Below are positions 32,466 through 43,162 of a stretch of 64,000 nt of DNA, piece after piece. Source of the DNA: Helichrysum umbraculigerum (taxonomy: Eukaryota; Streptophyta; Magnoliopsida; Asterales; Asteraceae); contig CATIUR010000005.1 of the NCBI GenBank assembly GCA_949592205.1, positions 110,869,777 to 110,933,776 of the forward strand, in the 5' to 3' direction. The translations under genes and the position numbers were made by a program. The notes beneath the pieces were generated by a model. The model was given only the letters and a program-made list of their open reading frames with translations, was not told the DNA's origin and searched no databases. Numbering within the stretch: the first letter of the stretch is position 1; each line of letters begins with the position of its first letter.

Positions 32466-32854
32466 AAGTGTCGCAAAGACGACCAGTATAGCGTCACTTC
32501 GTGCGTCACTTAAGTGACGCATTGAGTGTCGCTAAAAACCCTAATTTTGACAAAGTGCCGCTAAAAGCCCTCTTTATCCGTCACTACCTAAGTGACGCAT
32601 TCTCAATATCCGTTACTACTAGCGTCACTCACCTGAGTGACGCCTATGATCGAAATCGAAAATATACGACACTACTGCCAGACACAACCCTAGTGACGCC
32701 TAGAACCTTAAACCGACACTTGTCACCGTCACTGCCTAAGTGTCGCCATCACATGCGTCACTTCCCTAAGTGACGCCCTAAACTCATATTTCGCAATTTT
32801 ATGCGACACTTCCTAAGTGTCGCCTATACCTTAAGTGCCGCATCAAGTGACGCA
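32466..32854 (+). repeat. Hairpin array of H, GTGACGC type
   Basis: Many arms read GCGTCACTT and AAGTGACGC where G has GCGACACTT and AAGTGTCGC, so AC is exchanged for TC on one arm and GT for GA on the other. One unit is GCGTCACTC, loop ACCT, GAGTGACGC. Some old-type GTGTCGC units remain. Confidence 0.82.
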
Positions 32855-33513
32855 TAAAACAGAAGGTTTCAAACCAATTTTTACTAAGTGTCGAGACCTA
32901 AAATTTATCACTTGATTTCACCCAAATTAAATTCCAGATGCGTTTTTCACCAAAGCAATTTAGTAGAAATAAAAAATTTTCGAGCTGACTTGGCATCTCG
33001 ACCCCAACCAGGGGCTAGCCCCTTGGACCCCGCCAGGGGTTGCCACCCCTGGAACCCCGCTTACCAGGGGCGCTGCCCCCAGACCCCCGTCACCTAAAGT
33101 TTATAAAGACTTTTTAAGTATAACTATTTGAAATCAAAATAATAATGTTAAGATTATTACTCCAACTAATCACCAATGGGCCGTACACGTTTACAAAATA
33201 CAAGTTAATCAAACAACCAAATCGTGGTCATTTGGACATTGAAGTTGAACGAACAACTACAAAGGTAGTCCTTGTAACTACCTATTCATATTAATAACCA
33301 TCGCGTGTCGTGGACACCCTCAGGTTATCTGTCTGCGGACATCTCACTGCTTGATTAAGCATCGTACATTTATTGACTAAACGCTCAAGACTCAGGTGAG
33401 TCTCATAGCCCCTCTTTTTACAGCTTTTCACTTAGGGGTGTGATTCAATGCTTATTTTAACATGTGAACGCGAGTACAAACTTTACAATATACTACATGA
33501 GTTGTTTTCCACT

Positions 33514-33971
33514 TGTTGGTGCATTTTGTGTGTCAGTCAGTTGGTCAAACTATTGTAATTGTCAAAGTCAATTAGTCTACGTATGTGATGTGTTTAGTAT
33601 GTATATTCGAGTCTGTAATTAGTTAGAATATACAGAGAATACCAGCGACATTGCTTATTGGGCTTGCGACGTTGACAATGTCGCAATGGGCTGGGCCTGC
33701 GACGTTGGGCCTAACGTCGCAGGGTCCAATAACCTTGATATAAATAGTGAGTTAAAGTTCAGTTTTAGGGTTAGCGTTTTAGAGAGTGAGGTGAGCCGTT
33801 TTTTGGTGTGAGAGAGACAGAGAGAAACGAGTTTGTATTATGTAATCGTTTATATTTCAATTGTGAATATATACAAGATTATAGAGAATCGTTTGTGTGT
33901 TCGTGAATCATTATCGTTTGTTATTCATTGTTTATCGATCCGATCAGATCTATACGTGTACGGGACTATCA
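33514..33971 (+). mobile_element. Element I 5' LTR with TATA box
   Basis: It contains CCAAT (33727) and TATAAATA (33739-33746), a plausible core promoter. Two hairpins precede it: TGCGAC GTTGACAAT GTCGCA (33665-33685), and arms CTGCGACGTT and AACGTCGCAG around GGGCCT (33697-33722). The primer-like site TGGTATCAAAGTCG follows at 33974. Confidence 0.88.
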
Positions 33972-33973
33972 AC

Positions 33974-33987
33974 TGGTATCAAAGTCG
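33974..33987 (+). promoter_or_regulatory. Primer-binding site of element I
   Basis: TGGTATCAAAGTCG lies two bases after the LTR. It resembles the initiator tRNA-Met site (TGGTATCAGAGC) with mismatches in the last positions. Confidence 0.7.
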
Positions 33988-34194
33988 TAGAATCAAGGAT
34001 TCGTCGGTTTCGGATCGTGCTTTAGAACGTTTTCGGTTTGATTCGCGAAGGTTTTATTGATTAATCTTCGTTTCTGGGTTAGGTTGCTTGAAGATTTCGA
34101 TTTCTGAAGGTGTTTTCTGGGTTTGTTCGTCGATTTTCATTCAAAATTCGTTATGGTTTCGAAAATTTTCGGTTTTTGGGTTTTTGGCTCCTGC

Positions 34195-34511
34195 AGTCGC
34201 GTTTTTGCGACGTTAGCTGCGACGTCGCTAAGTTCTGCGAAGTTACTAGCAACGTTAATTGCGACGTTGTGTGCGACGTCTCACTTTTGACCTTAATTGG
34301 TCACTGCGACCTTAGCCACGACGTCAGGTGCGACGTCGCTTGATTTTGCGGCATCACCTGCGACGTCGCTTGCGATGTTATTGATTTTGACCTTAAGTGG
34401 TCTTGCGACGTAGTTAACGAAGTCGTTATTTTGACCTTAAGTGGTCCTTGCGACATTGCGTGCGACGTCGCTAGCTTCTGCGACTTCGAGTGCGACGTTG
34501 AGTGCGACATC
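34195..34511 (+). repeat. TGCGACGT array in leader of element I
   Basis: About 18 copies of GCGACGT, GCGACTT or the complement ACGTCGC alternate with TTTTGACCTTAAGTGGTC phrases between the primer site and gag. Unlike the Tekay arrays, most copies are direct repeats, with shorter stems such as GCGACGT/ACGTCGC. The next 200 bases to the gag ATG are AT-rich with no feature. Confidence 0.8.
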
Positions 34512-34730
34512 ACCTTCCACTAGATTCGTAAAAAAAAAAAAAGTTTTATTTTACCCGGCCAGTTTTTGACGTTTTCGGACGAAATTTTGGCGGGAAAAAC
34601 GCGAAAAATTTTGTAATTTCAAATTTTGTTTTTAACCTTAAAATAGCTTAATTTTAGTGTCGGAAAAGTTTCGCTACACTCTGTCGGTTTTCGAAATTTT
34701 CGAATTCAATTTTGGAGGGAAAATTCGGAT

Positions 34731-37049
34731 ATGGCTTTTGGTGCGAAAATGCCTCCTTCTACATCTTTGTTCTATAGTGATTTTGCGAGTTGGAAGATTA
34801 AGTTATGCAATTTCATTGAATACCAAGATCTAAATCTGTGGAATTGGTTTAACACCATTGATCGATATGAGCAACCAAGACTCGATGGGGTGCTTAAGTC
34901 AAGAGCACAAATGTCAGTCAAGGAACGAGAAGAGTTTGATAAAGACAATCGAGCGTATGAGATGATTACCAAGTGCTTGCCAGAAGTTGTGATTAATAAA
35001 TTTAAAGATCAAGCAACTTCTATAGGGTTATGGGATGCTCTTATAGCGGCTTACGATCAAAAAGAAAAGAAGTCAGAGGATAATATTCAAATTCCTAGTC
35101 TAAATGATACTTCCAGATCTACTTCCAACTCAGCAGCATCTACTTCTACTAGCACTTCATATGCTTCCTATACTTCTCATACAGATCATACAGCTCCTTC
35201 AAAGGCTATTGAGGATCATGCTACAATCTTTGCAGCTTTCCTCAACTCTTATGAGACTTTCCTTTCAAAGAAGGCTAGTACTCTACAGCTTACTGAAGAA
35301 GACTTTGAACAGATCGATTCTGACGATCTCGAGCAGATGGACATCAAATGGAGCATGGCCATGATAACCCAAAGGACAAAGAAATTTCTTCAAAGAATGG
35401 GTAGAAAAGACCTGGATGATGATGGTGATACAGGTCTTGGTTTTAATAAAAGCAAGGTGAAATTCAAAATCTGTCAGATTCATGGACACTTTGCTAAGGA
35501 ATGTGTGGAGAATAAATATCCATCATCTGGATTCACCACACCTTCAGCTCCCAAGACTCCAGAGAATAACACAACATCACAGGCGATGACAGTGTATTCT
35601 CAGGGAATGTTTGATTCAAGTGCGACTCAAGAAAAGGTTCAACACAGTGCGTTCTTGGCAAAGATACATGAGGTAGAAACAGAATCTGAAAAACCTTTTA
35701 CTTGCATATCCTGTATTAAATTGGAAGCTTCTTTAAAATGTTTTCAAATAGACTATGTAGACTTGAGAGAAAAGGTCGAGAAACTCACTGAGTCAAATAA
35801 GTTTCTAAAAGCTAATGAAATACTTTATGAAAAGGTAGTTGAGGCTCATAATTTTGACACTGAGAAATATAAAGCTAAAGTTTTCAGTCAACAAGATGCC
35901 ATTAAGAGCTATTTAACAGAAATTGAGTTGTTAAATAAAGAACTTTCTGAGCTAAAGTCTGAGTCTGACTCTTTTAAAAAAGGAATCACAAGTTTCTCAA
36001 ACTCTCAAAAGATCTTCGATGAAATCGTTGACAAGCAGCGGACAGATAAAAGTAAGGCCGGAATAGGGTATAACTCAGTTCCACGTCCTACTAATCACTA
36101 TCCTCTGCCTGTTAAGGAAGGCACCGAAGAACTTGTGGCTGACTACTCATCATGGCCAGCTACAAAGTCTAAAGAAGCTACATCCAATCCCAAAAGGCAG
36201 GCAAAGGAGAAAACTAAACGGACAGAGTATCCCTTGCCTACTTTTGTTAAGTCTGATAGTACACCTCCAGTTAGTGTAGAGGAGGGTGTTGAGATAGAGG
36301 ATCTACCGGAAGAAGCTGAAATCAAAGTTGAAAAAGTTAATGTAAAGCCCGAAAATCATATACTTACCAATGAAACTGTAAAGGTTTCAAATACAAAGGG
36401 TAAAAACAAGGTTGAAAATGAATCCAAAAGGGTTCAACATCAAATGAAGGATTCAAATGTAAAATCTAAAAGTGAACAACCTTCAACATCAACTTGTTCA
36501 ACTTCTGAGGCTTCTACATCAACGTGTACACATAAGTGTTCACGTCCTGTAAATGCCTCATCTTCTAAGCTTCCAAAAGTTCATTCTCCACCTCAACCTT
36601 TTGTGGGTAATCATTGGAATAGGTCGTACATTGAACGACGTTCTTGTTTCCATTGTGGACAACAAGGACATATAATTAGGGATTGTCGGTTATTATCCCT
36701 AGATAGGTTTGGTAGAGGGATGACAAGAACTTCCTCCTTTAGGAATTCTTATTCAAAATCGTTTTCTAGGCGTGCTTCGTATTCGCCTATATCAAGATAT
36801 GCATCCTCTTCTCCAAAACCCGTGGCTAGAGTAAACAAAGTTGTGCCTAGTAAACCTCAAGTTCAACAGCACAACATTGTTGAAAACAACTCATCTGAAC
36901 CTACAAAGGTTTGGAAACCCAAATCCACAAACAACACATCAATGAAATCCTCTGAGTTTTTAAAATATCATAAACTCATTGATGTGATGGTTATTGATGA
37001 TCATGGACAACCCAAGTCAATTAAGGCTTGGGTGTCCCATAAGTACTGA
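34731..37049 (+). CDS. Element I Gag-like protein (772 aa)
   Basis: It starts MAFGAKMPPSTSLFYSDFAS. Residues about 10-120 resemble the N-terminal Gag region of Copia elements (SWKIKLCNFIEYQDLNLWNW, NKFKDQATSIGLWDALIAAY). A degenerate zinc knuckle near 247 (FKICQIHGHFAKEC) has lost its first Cys, while a full one near 640 (CFHCGQQGHIIRDC) is intact. About residues 330-430 are Leu/Lys/Glu-rich and probably coiled-coil. The middle (430-620) is polar and low in complexity. It ends IKAWVSHKY with a stop and no pol follows. The frame is uninterrupted, in keeping with a recent gag-only element that may package its own RNA with a partner's enzymes. Confidence 0.82.
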   Translation: MAFGAKMPPSTSLFYSDFASWKIKLCNFIEYQDLNLWNWFNTIDRYEQPRLDGVLKSRAQMSVKEREEFDKDNRAYEMITKCLPEVVINKFKDQATSIGLWDALIAAYDQKEKKSEDNIQIPSLNDTSRSTSNSAASTSTSTSYASYTSHTDHTAPSKAIEDHATIFAAFLNSYETFLSKKASTLQLTEEDFEQIDSDDLEQMDIKWSMAMITQRTKKFLQRMGRKDLDDDGDTGLGFNKSKVKFKICQIHGHFAKECVENKYPSSGFTTPSAPKTPENNTTSQAMTVYSQGMFDSSATQEKVQHSAFLAKIHEVETESEKPFTCISCIKLEASLKCFQIDYVDLREKVEKLTESNKFLKANEILYEKVVEAHNFDTEKYKAKVFSQQDAIKSYLTEIELLNKELSELKSESDSFKKGITSFSNSQKIFDEIVDKQRTDKSKAGIGYNSVPRPTNHYPLPVKEGTEELVADYSSWPATKSKEATSNPKRQAKEKTKRTEYPLPTFVKSDSTPPVSVEEGVEIEDLPEEAEIKVEKVNVKPENHILTNETVKVSNTKGKNKVENESKRVQHQMKDSNVKSKSEQPSTSTCSTSEASTSTCTHKCSRPVNASSSKLPKVHSPPQPFVGNHWNRSYIERRSCFHCGQQGHIIRDCRLLSLDRFGRGMTRTSSFRNSYSKSFSRRASYSPISRYASSSPKPVARVNKVVPSKPQVQQHNIVENNSSEPTKVWKPKSTNNTSMKSSEFLKYHKLIDVMVIDDHGQPKSIKAWVSHKY

Positions 37050-38610
37050 CGTTTAATTGTTTGTGGTGGTGCAGTCAGGTTTTTAACAGCTAATATTTTT
37101 AGTGACTGCAAGGATGTGAATATTGTTGGAAGAATGCGATGATGATTTGTGATTGGATGAGATTTTCGATGTTATGAGGTGGTAAAAGTGCTAAAAGGCA
37201 TTTGACTTGACTTGATACGTGATTTTGATAATTTTCTTTTTTTTATTTGTTAGATGTGCAACAGCCATTCTTTATACTTTTTAGTATTAAAGAAATGCAA
37301 TGTTGCGAAATTTATTCAATTAAAAAAATACAAAAATATGTTTAATGTTTAAGGGGAGTATTTTTGGATTGGATATAAGAATTTGCTGTTCAGGGGGAGT
37401 AATTCTGAATATTAAAAATTTTGATTATTTAATTCAGAAATGTGAACAGCAAGATTCTTAATTCTTGAAAAGATGTTGGATTGTGTGTCTGTAAAACAAC
37501 TTGGGATATGATAGTACATCGGGGAACATGCACAAAATGGAAATTTTAAGGTTTATCCTTGATGTATCAGTAGGTTTATCTAGCATACTTAATACAGTTT
37601 TTATGAAAATTATCTTCATCATATGATGTATTGGTAGGCATGATACATACCGGTCTCTGGGTTATTAAGAAGTAAGTCTAATACGTGTCTATGATCTTGT
37701 GGTAAACACCTTGTGATGTACGACTCTAAGTCTTAATTCCTTAGCGTAGCTTGACATACTTCTAATTTTTGGATCGTATATCTAAGATCTCTTGGGGGAG
37801 TATGTTGATTGTTTCCTATGTTGTACTTAAGTACAGACCTGGTTTCAATTCAGCATATTCTCAAAACTAAGCAAACGTGAGTCAATGCACCTGTCACCGC
37901 TGGCTTGATTCTTAAAATTGATTCTCTTATATTATTTCTAAATTTGGAAACTATGTTCTTGTCTGGGCTAAAGGGGTATGTCTATGGTGGGGACCACGGT
38001 GAAATATTCATACTAATAATAAAAGGTTAGCTCGCAGACACGGATGTAACATGTTTAGGTGGACAAACAATACCAATAATCGTCTTGAAGTAATTTTTAT
38101 ACTAGGTGTATTAAATGTGCTAAGTAAATTTAAAGTGGACAAATATACTGATAATCGAGATAACACTTACTATTTGCAAATAATTGCATGTTGGCCTGAT
38201 ATGATCCCTAAGTAGACTTAAAACAATCCTATCCCCAATTTATTTTATGCATTCTTTACTTTTCATTTATAAAGAAAAATACAAAAAGATTTTATTTCTA
38301 TGTTATTTTCTTCAAATATCACATATCTTGTTAAAGTCAAATATTGAAGATGTAAAGGATGTCGGTTATTCTCCAAAGTTTGTGAAGATAATTCTATCGA
38401 AGAATCTGCTGATGATTGAGAGATGGTCACATAGTTTGAAGATCTTATTGTATGATAAATTTGTGTCAGTCACATGAATTTGGACATCAAGATTTCTTGG
38501 AACACCATGCTATCTCAAAGGGGGAGATTCCGATTGTTGAAGACGTGAAGAGTTTGTTGATGAAGACTAATTGAAGACTTATTTGACCAAGCTGCTGACA
38601 AGGGGGAGTT
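37050..38610 (+). other. Non-coding 3' region of element I with five polypurine-like runs
   Basis: No pol domain is visible in any frame. AAGGGGAGTA (37351), CAGGGGGAGTAA (37391), CTTGGGGGAGTATG (37791), AAAGGGGGAGATTC (38518) and AAGGGGGAGTT (38600-38610) recur. The last abuts the 3' LTR and is the working polypurine tract. The rest is AT-rich. Confidence 0.75.
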
Positions 38611-39068
38611 TGTTGGTGCATTTTGTGTGTCAGTCAGTTGGTCAAACTATTGTAATTGTCAAAGTCAATTAGTCTACGTATGTGATGTGTTTAGTATGTA
38701 TATTCGAGTCTGTAATTAGTTAGAATATACAGAGAATACCAGCGACATTGCTTATTGGGCTTGCGACGTTGACAATGTCGCAATGGGTTAGGCCTACGAC
38801 GTTGGGCCTAACGTCGCAGGGTCCAATAACCTTGATATAAATAGTGAGTTAAAGTTCAGTTTTAGGGTTAGCGTTTTAGAGAGTGAGGTGAGCCATTTTT
38901 TGGTGTGAGAGAGACAGAGAGAAACGAGTTTGTATTCTGTAATCGTTTATATTTCAATTGTGAATATATACAAGATTATAGAGAATCGTTTGTGTGTTCG
39001 TGAATCATTATCGTTTGTTATTCATTGTTTATCGATCCGATCAGATCTATACGTGTACGGGACTATCA
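38611..39068 (+). mobile_element. Element I 3' LTR
   Basis: 458 bp, the same length as the 5' LTR. The TATA box is at 38836-38843. The second hairpin has one arm mutated (CTACGACGTT for CTGCGACGTT), so pairing is damaged here but perfect in the 5' copy. Confidence 0.9.
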
Positions 39069-39736
39069 CCACTAATCATTTCAAAGTCCTCCGTCAGCAT
39101 AGTTTTGTAATACGTTGTAGCGTGATTATTAGTATATGGTACCATATAGGATTGACCCTCCTCGTCCGGGTTAGCATGCACTAACTGGGTAAACGGACGT
39201 ACTAATAATTGTTCAGACGGGTGTAGATTAGGCACTCGTGGAGGCACCTCGCTCGGAATTCTCTATACGGGACCCGACCCTCGAGTTAAGCTCAGACTAT
39301 GTGCTCATGGCTGTATACATTACTATTTATTTGCTGGATGCAAATTCTTACTTAAATCTTGCGGTTCAGACTATATTATCTGATTTCAAACCTGTGAGCT
39401 CACCAGCTTTAGCTGACCCACTTTAGCATGTATCACAGGTACCCAGCAGTAGATTGGACTGCCTCAGGATTACTATAGCCAGAGTCAGCATGCAGACATT
39501 AGAGATTTTATTGCATTAGTATATTTTGTACAAGTGCTTATGTACTGAAATCTCTCATTTAATCGAACACGAGCTATGTACAGCTTTAAATGTGGTAAAC
39601 ATTTACTATATTAATATATTTTGTTAAAACGACGCATATAGAGTCGTTTGCTATATCTTTTTGTGCTTTGATTATTTATTAGTAACACCCAATGTATGCT
39701 TCCGCCAAACAGTAAATTTGGGGGTGTTACACTACT

Positions 39737-42700
39737 TGACATCACCCCCGTGGCCTTAGATGTTAAGTACACCGTAGAACTAGCAGACGGTAAACTCATA
39801 GAAACCGATAGTGTAATACCTAATTGCACTTTAAACCTAGCGGACGAAACCTTCTCAATTGACCTCATGCCTGTTAGAATCGGAAGTTTCGACGTCATTG
39901 TGGGTATGGACTGGTTGTCCAAACATCGGGCCGAAATCGTTTGTCATGATAAGATTGTCCGCATCCCTCTCGCCGTCGGTAGAACCTTGATCATACAGGG
40001 GGAGACCGGTGGGACGAGACTGAATATCATCTCCTGCTTGAAAACCCGAAAATTTCTGAGAAAGGGTTACCCAGCAATACTCGCGTACATCATGGAGAAA
40101 AAGTCGGAGGAGAAGCGACTTAAGGATGTGCCCATCGTTCGAGACTTTCCAGAAGTCTTTCCCGAAGAACTGCCTGGTCTACCGCCACCAAGACAGGTTG
40201 AATTCTCGATCGATCTCGTGCCAGGTGCTGCACCTGTGGCCCGAGCACCTTACCGCTTAGCCCCTTCGGAACTTCAGGAGTTATCCAACCAGTTACAGGA
40301 ACTCCTGGAAAGAGGATTCATAAGACCGAGTTCTTCACCTTGGGGAGCTCCGATCTTGTTTGTCAAAAAGAAGGACGGTTCATTCAGAATGTGTATCGAC
40401 TACCGACAGTTGAACAAGATAACCGTCAAGAACCGATATCCACTTCCGCGCATCGATGACCTGTTTGACCAACTACAAGGGTCGAGTTTTTATTCAAAGA
40501 TCGATCTTCGGTCAGGTTATCATCAGCTACGCGTTCGCGACAGCGACATCCCAAAAAAACTGCCTTCAGAACCCGATACGGGCACTACGAGTTTCAAGTG
40601 ATGCCCTTTGGCTTAACCAACGCACCGGCTGTATTCATGGACCTCATGAATCGAGTGTGCAAACCTTACCTCGACAAGTTTGTTATCGTGTTCATTGATG
40701 ACATACTTATATACTCACGCAACGAACAAGAACACGCTCAGCATCTCAAAACCATTCTAGAACTACTTAGACACGAGGAGCTTTACGCCAAATCCTCTAA
40801 GTGTGAGTTCTGGATACAAACCGTTCAATTCCTTGGACATGTTATCGATAGTCAAGGAATTCATGTAGCTCCTTCAAAAATCGAAGCTATCAAGTGCTGG
40901 CAAGCACCTACCACACCGACCGAAGTACGGCAGTTTCTAGGACTTGCCGGGTACTATCGGCGATTCATTGAAAACTTCTCTAAAATAGCTCAACCACTCA
41001 CGACACTAACTCAGAAGAACAAAAAGTTCGATTGGACTGATAAACAAGAGTCAGCATTCCAGCTCCTGAAACAAAAGCTTTGCAGTGCTCCAATCCTATC
41101 ATTACCCGAAGGCACCGATGACTTCGTGGTATACTGCGATGCTTCTCATCAAGGCCTCGGTTACGTCCTAATGCAATGAGACAAAGTCATTGCTTACGCT
41201 TCTCGGCAACTGAAAATCCATGAAAAGAACTACACTACTCACAACCTCGAACTTGGAGCTGTCGTGTTCGCTCTCAAAATCTGGAGACATTATCTTTACG
41301 GCACTAAGTGTACAATCTTTACCGACCATAAAAGTCTCCAACACATATTCGATCAAAAGGATCTCAACATGAGGCAACGTCGATGGGTCGAGTTGCTTAC
41401 CGATTACGACTGCGAAATCAAATACCATCCAGGGAAGGCAAATGTTGTTGCCGATGCCCTTAGTCGAAAAGAACGATCGAAACCACTTCGAGTCCGAGCC
41501 CTCAGTATGACCATTCACAACGATCTGAACATTCAGATTCTCACTGCTCAACTCGAAGCTTTAAAACCCGATAATATCAAACACGAAGCCTTGCGGGGCA
41601 TGGATAAACAATTTGAAATCAAACCTAACGGAGTTAGGTGTTTCTCTAACCGAATCTAGTTGCCTAGTTTTGGGAACCTGCGAGACATAGTGATGGATGA
41701 AGCTCACAAGTCCAAATATTATATCCACCCGGGGTCCGATAAAATGTAACAAGGCATCAAGGAATTCTATCGGTGGTCGAACATGAAAGCTGAAAAGCGC
41801 AACATACGTCAGCAAATGCCTTACTTGCTCGAAAGTCAAAGCCGAATACCAAAAACCTTATGGCTTACTTCAACAACCCGACATTCCCGAATGGAAATGG
41901 GAACAAATTGCCATGGACTTCATAACCAAACTACCTTAGTCATCGAGCGGTTGCGATACCATTTGGGTGATCGTCGATCGTCTCACGAAATCTGCCCATT
42001 TCCTGGCAATCAAGCAAACCCATAAAATGGAACGCCTCACACGAATCTACATCAAGGAAGTCGTTTCTCGACACGGTGTTCCAATCTCGATTATCTCCGA
42101 TAGGGATAGTCGCTTCACATCTCACTTTTGGCAATCACTCCAGATTCATTGGGTACCCGTCTCGATATGAGTACCGCATACCACCCGCAAACCGATGGCC
42201 AAAGTGAAAGAACCATTCAAACACTGGAAGACATGCTACGAGCCTGCGTAGTTGACTTCGGTGTAAACTGGGAACAACATCTACCATTGTGCGAGTTTTC
42301 GTACAACAACAGCTACCATATCAGTATTGGAGCCGCACCTTTCGAGGCACTGTACGGTCGTAAGTGCCGCTCACCTATCTGTTGGACCGAAGTGGGAGAC
42401 AGCCAACTCACTGGTCCGGAAATCATTCATGAAACCACCGAGAAAATCTTCGAAATTCAAAACAAACTCAAAGCCGCACGTGATCGTCAGAAAAGTTATG
42501 CTGACGTGAGACGCAAACCACTCGAGTTCCAGGTTGAGGATCGAGTACTACTCAAGGTATCGCCTTGGATAGGCGTAATCCGATTCGGCAAATGCGGTAA
42601 GTTAAATCCCAGGTACATTGGACCATTCGAGATCCTCGAGAGGATTGGTCCAGTGGCATATCGATTGCAGGTGCCAGCCGAGCTCAGCAGCGTACACCCC

Positions 42701-42980
42701 ACTTTTCAAATTTCTAACTTGAAGAAATGTCTGTCTGATGAGACACTTATTATCCCACTCGATGAAATTCGTGTTGACAACAAACTTCACTTCGTTGAGG
42801 AACCCGCTGAAATCATGGACCGTTAGGTCAAACAACTCAAACAAAGTCGTATTCCCATCGTTAAGGTCAGGTGGAATTCGCGTTGTGGTCCGAAATTCAC
42901 TTGGGAACGGGAGGACCAAATGCGACTCAAATATCCTCAACTCTTCACTGACTCTACATCAAACGCGACTTCGAGCTTAA
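39737..42980 (+). pseudogene. Element G pol continuation: protease, RT, RNase H, integrase, chromodomain
   Basis: It continues LDITPVALDVKY after the H insertion. Protease and RT read well (SKIDLRSGYH, FIDDILIYS) up to an A7 run near 40554 (relatives have five A), where the frame shifts. Further lesions are a stop at 41177 (MQ*DKV), a stop near 41657 (RI*LP, W in relatives), TAA near 41748, frame loss near 41795, TAG near 41937 (KLP*SS), a frameshift near 42140 and TAG at 42824 (MDR*V). The integrase core motifs ISDRDSRFTS and GQSERTIQ are still legible and the chromodomain ends near 42950. This copy cannot make enzymes. Confidence 0.9.
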
Positions 42981-43013
42981 TTTCGGGACGAAATTCTTCT
43001 AACAGGGGGAGAA
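42979..43013 (+). promoter_or_regulatory. Hairpin and polypurine tract of element G
   Basis: Arms AATTTCG and CGAAATT around GGA (42979-42995), then CAGGGGGAGAA up to the LTR start at 43014. Confidence 0.87.
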
Positions 43014-43116
43014 TGTGACACCCGTCAATTTAGGGCTATCAATTAGAGCCTAATCAATTGTAAATACATGTAATTAGTTCTGTGTTAGGCTAATTAATGT
43101 ATCAAAATATATATTG

Positions 43117-43162
<46 letters not shown>

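Larger units (their letters stand above)
33514..39068 (+). mobile_element. Element I: gag-only Copia-like LTR element (5555 bp), TSD CCACT
   Basis: Two 458-bp LTRs (33514-33971, 38611-39068) begin TGTTGGTGCATTTTG and end GGGACTATCA. They differ at about five positions by eye (near 33691-33699 GGGCTGGGCCTG against GGGTTAGGCCTA, CCGTTTT against CCATTTT, TTATGT against TTCTGT), about 1 percent. CCACT flanks both sides (33509-33513, 39069-39073). Inside there is one gag-like ORF and no protease, RT or integrase, so it must be mobilised in trans. The LTR start, the LTR length and repeated GGGGGAGT runs recall Copia elements of the SIRE/Maximus kind, which is family knowledge by resemblance and unproven. 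Confidence 0.9.
31569..39731 (+). mobile_element. Element H: solo Tekay LTR inserted in the protease of G, TSD CTACT, itself split by I
   Basis: It begins TGTGACACCC at 31569 and ends GGGGTGTTACA at 39731. CTACT lies on both sides (31564-31568, 39732-39736). No internal region remains, so it is a solo LTR formed by LTR-LTR recombination. Without I it is about 2.6 kb. Landmarks: TTGGTGA (31753), GTAAGTTTTCGAC (32305), hairpin array (32466-32854), GC-rich hairpins (33006-33089), TCACCAA (33170), CCAAAT hairpin (33217-33235), CTCAG/GTGAGT (33391), ATTTGC hairpin (39329) and CACAG/GTACCC (39434-39444). Confidence 0.93.

Noticed and set aside
38247..38477. 76-aa ORF in the 3' region of element I as a second gene
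   Set aside because: AT-rich, no recognised motif, and a length expected by chance.
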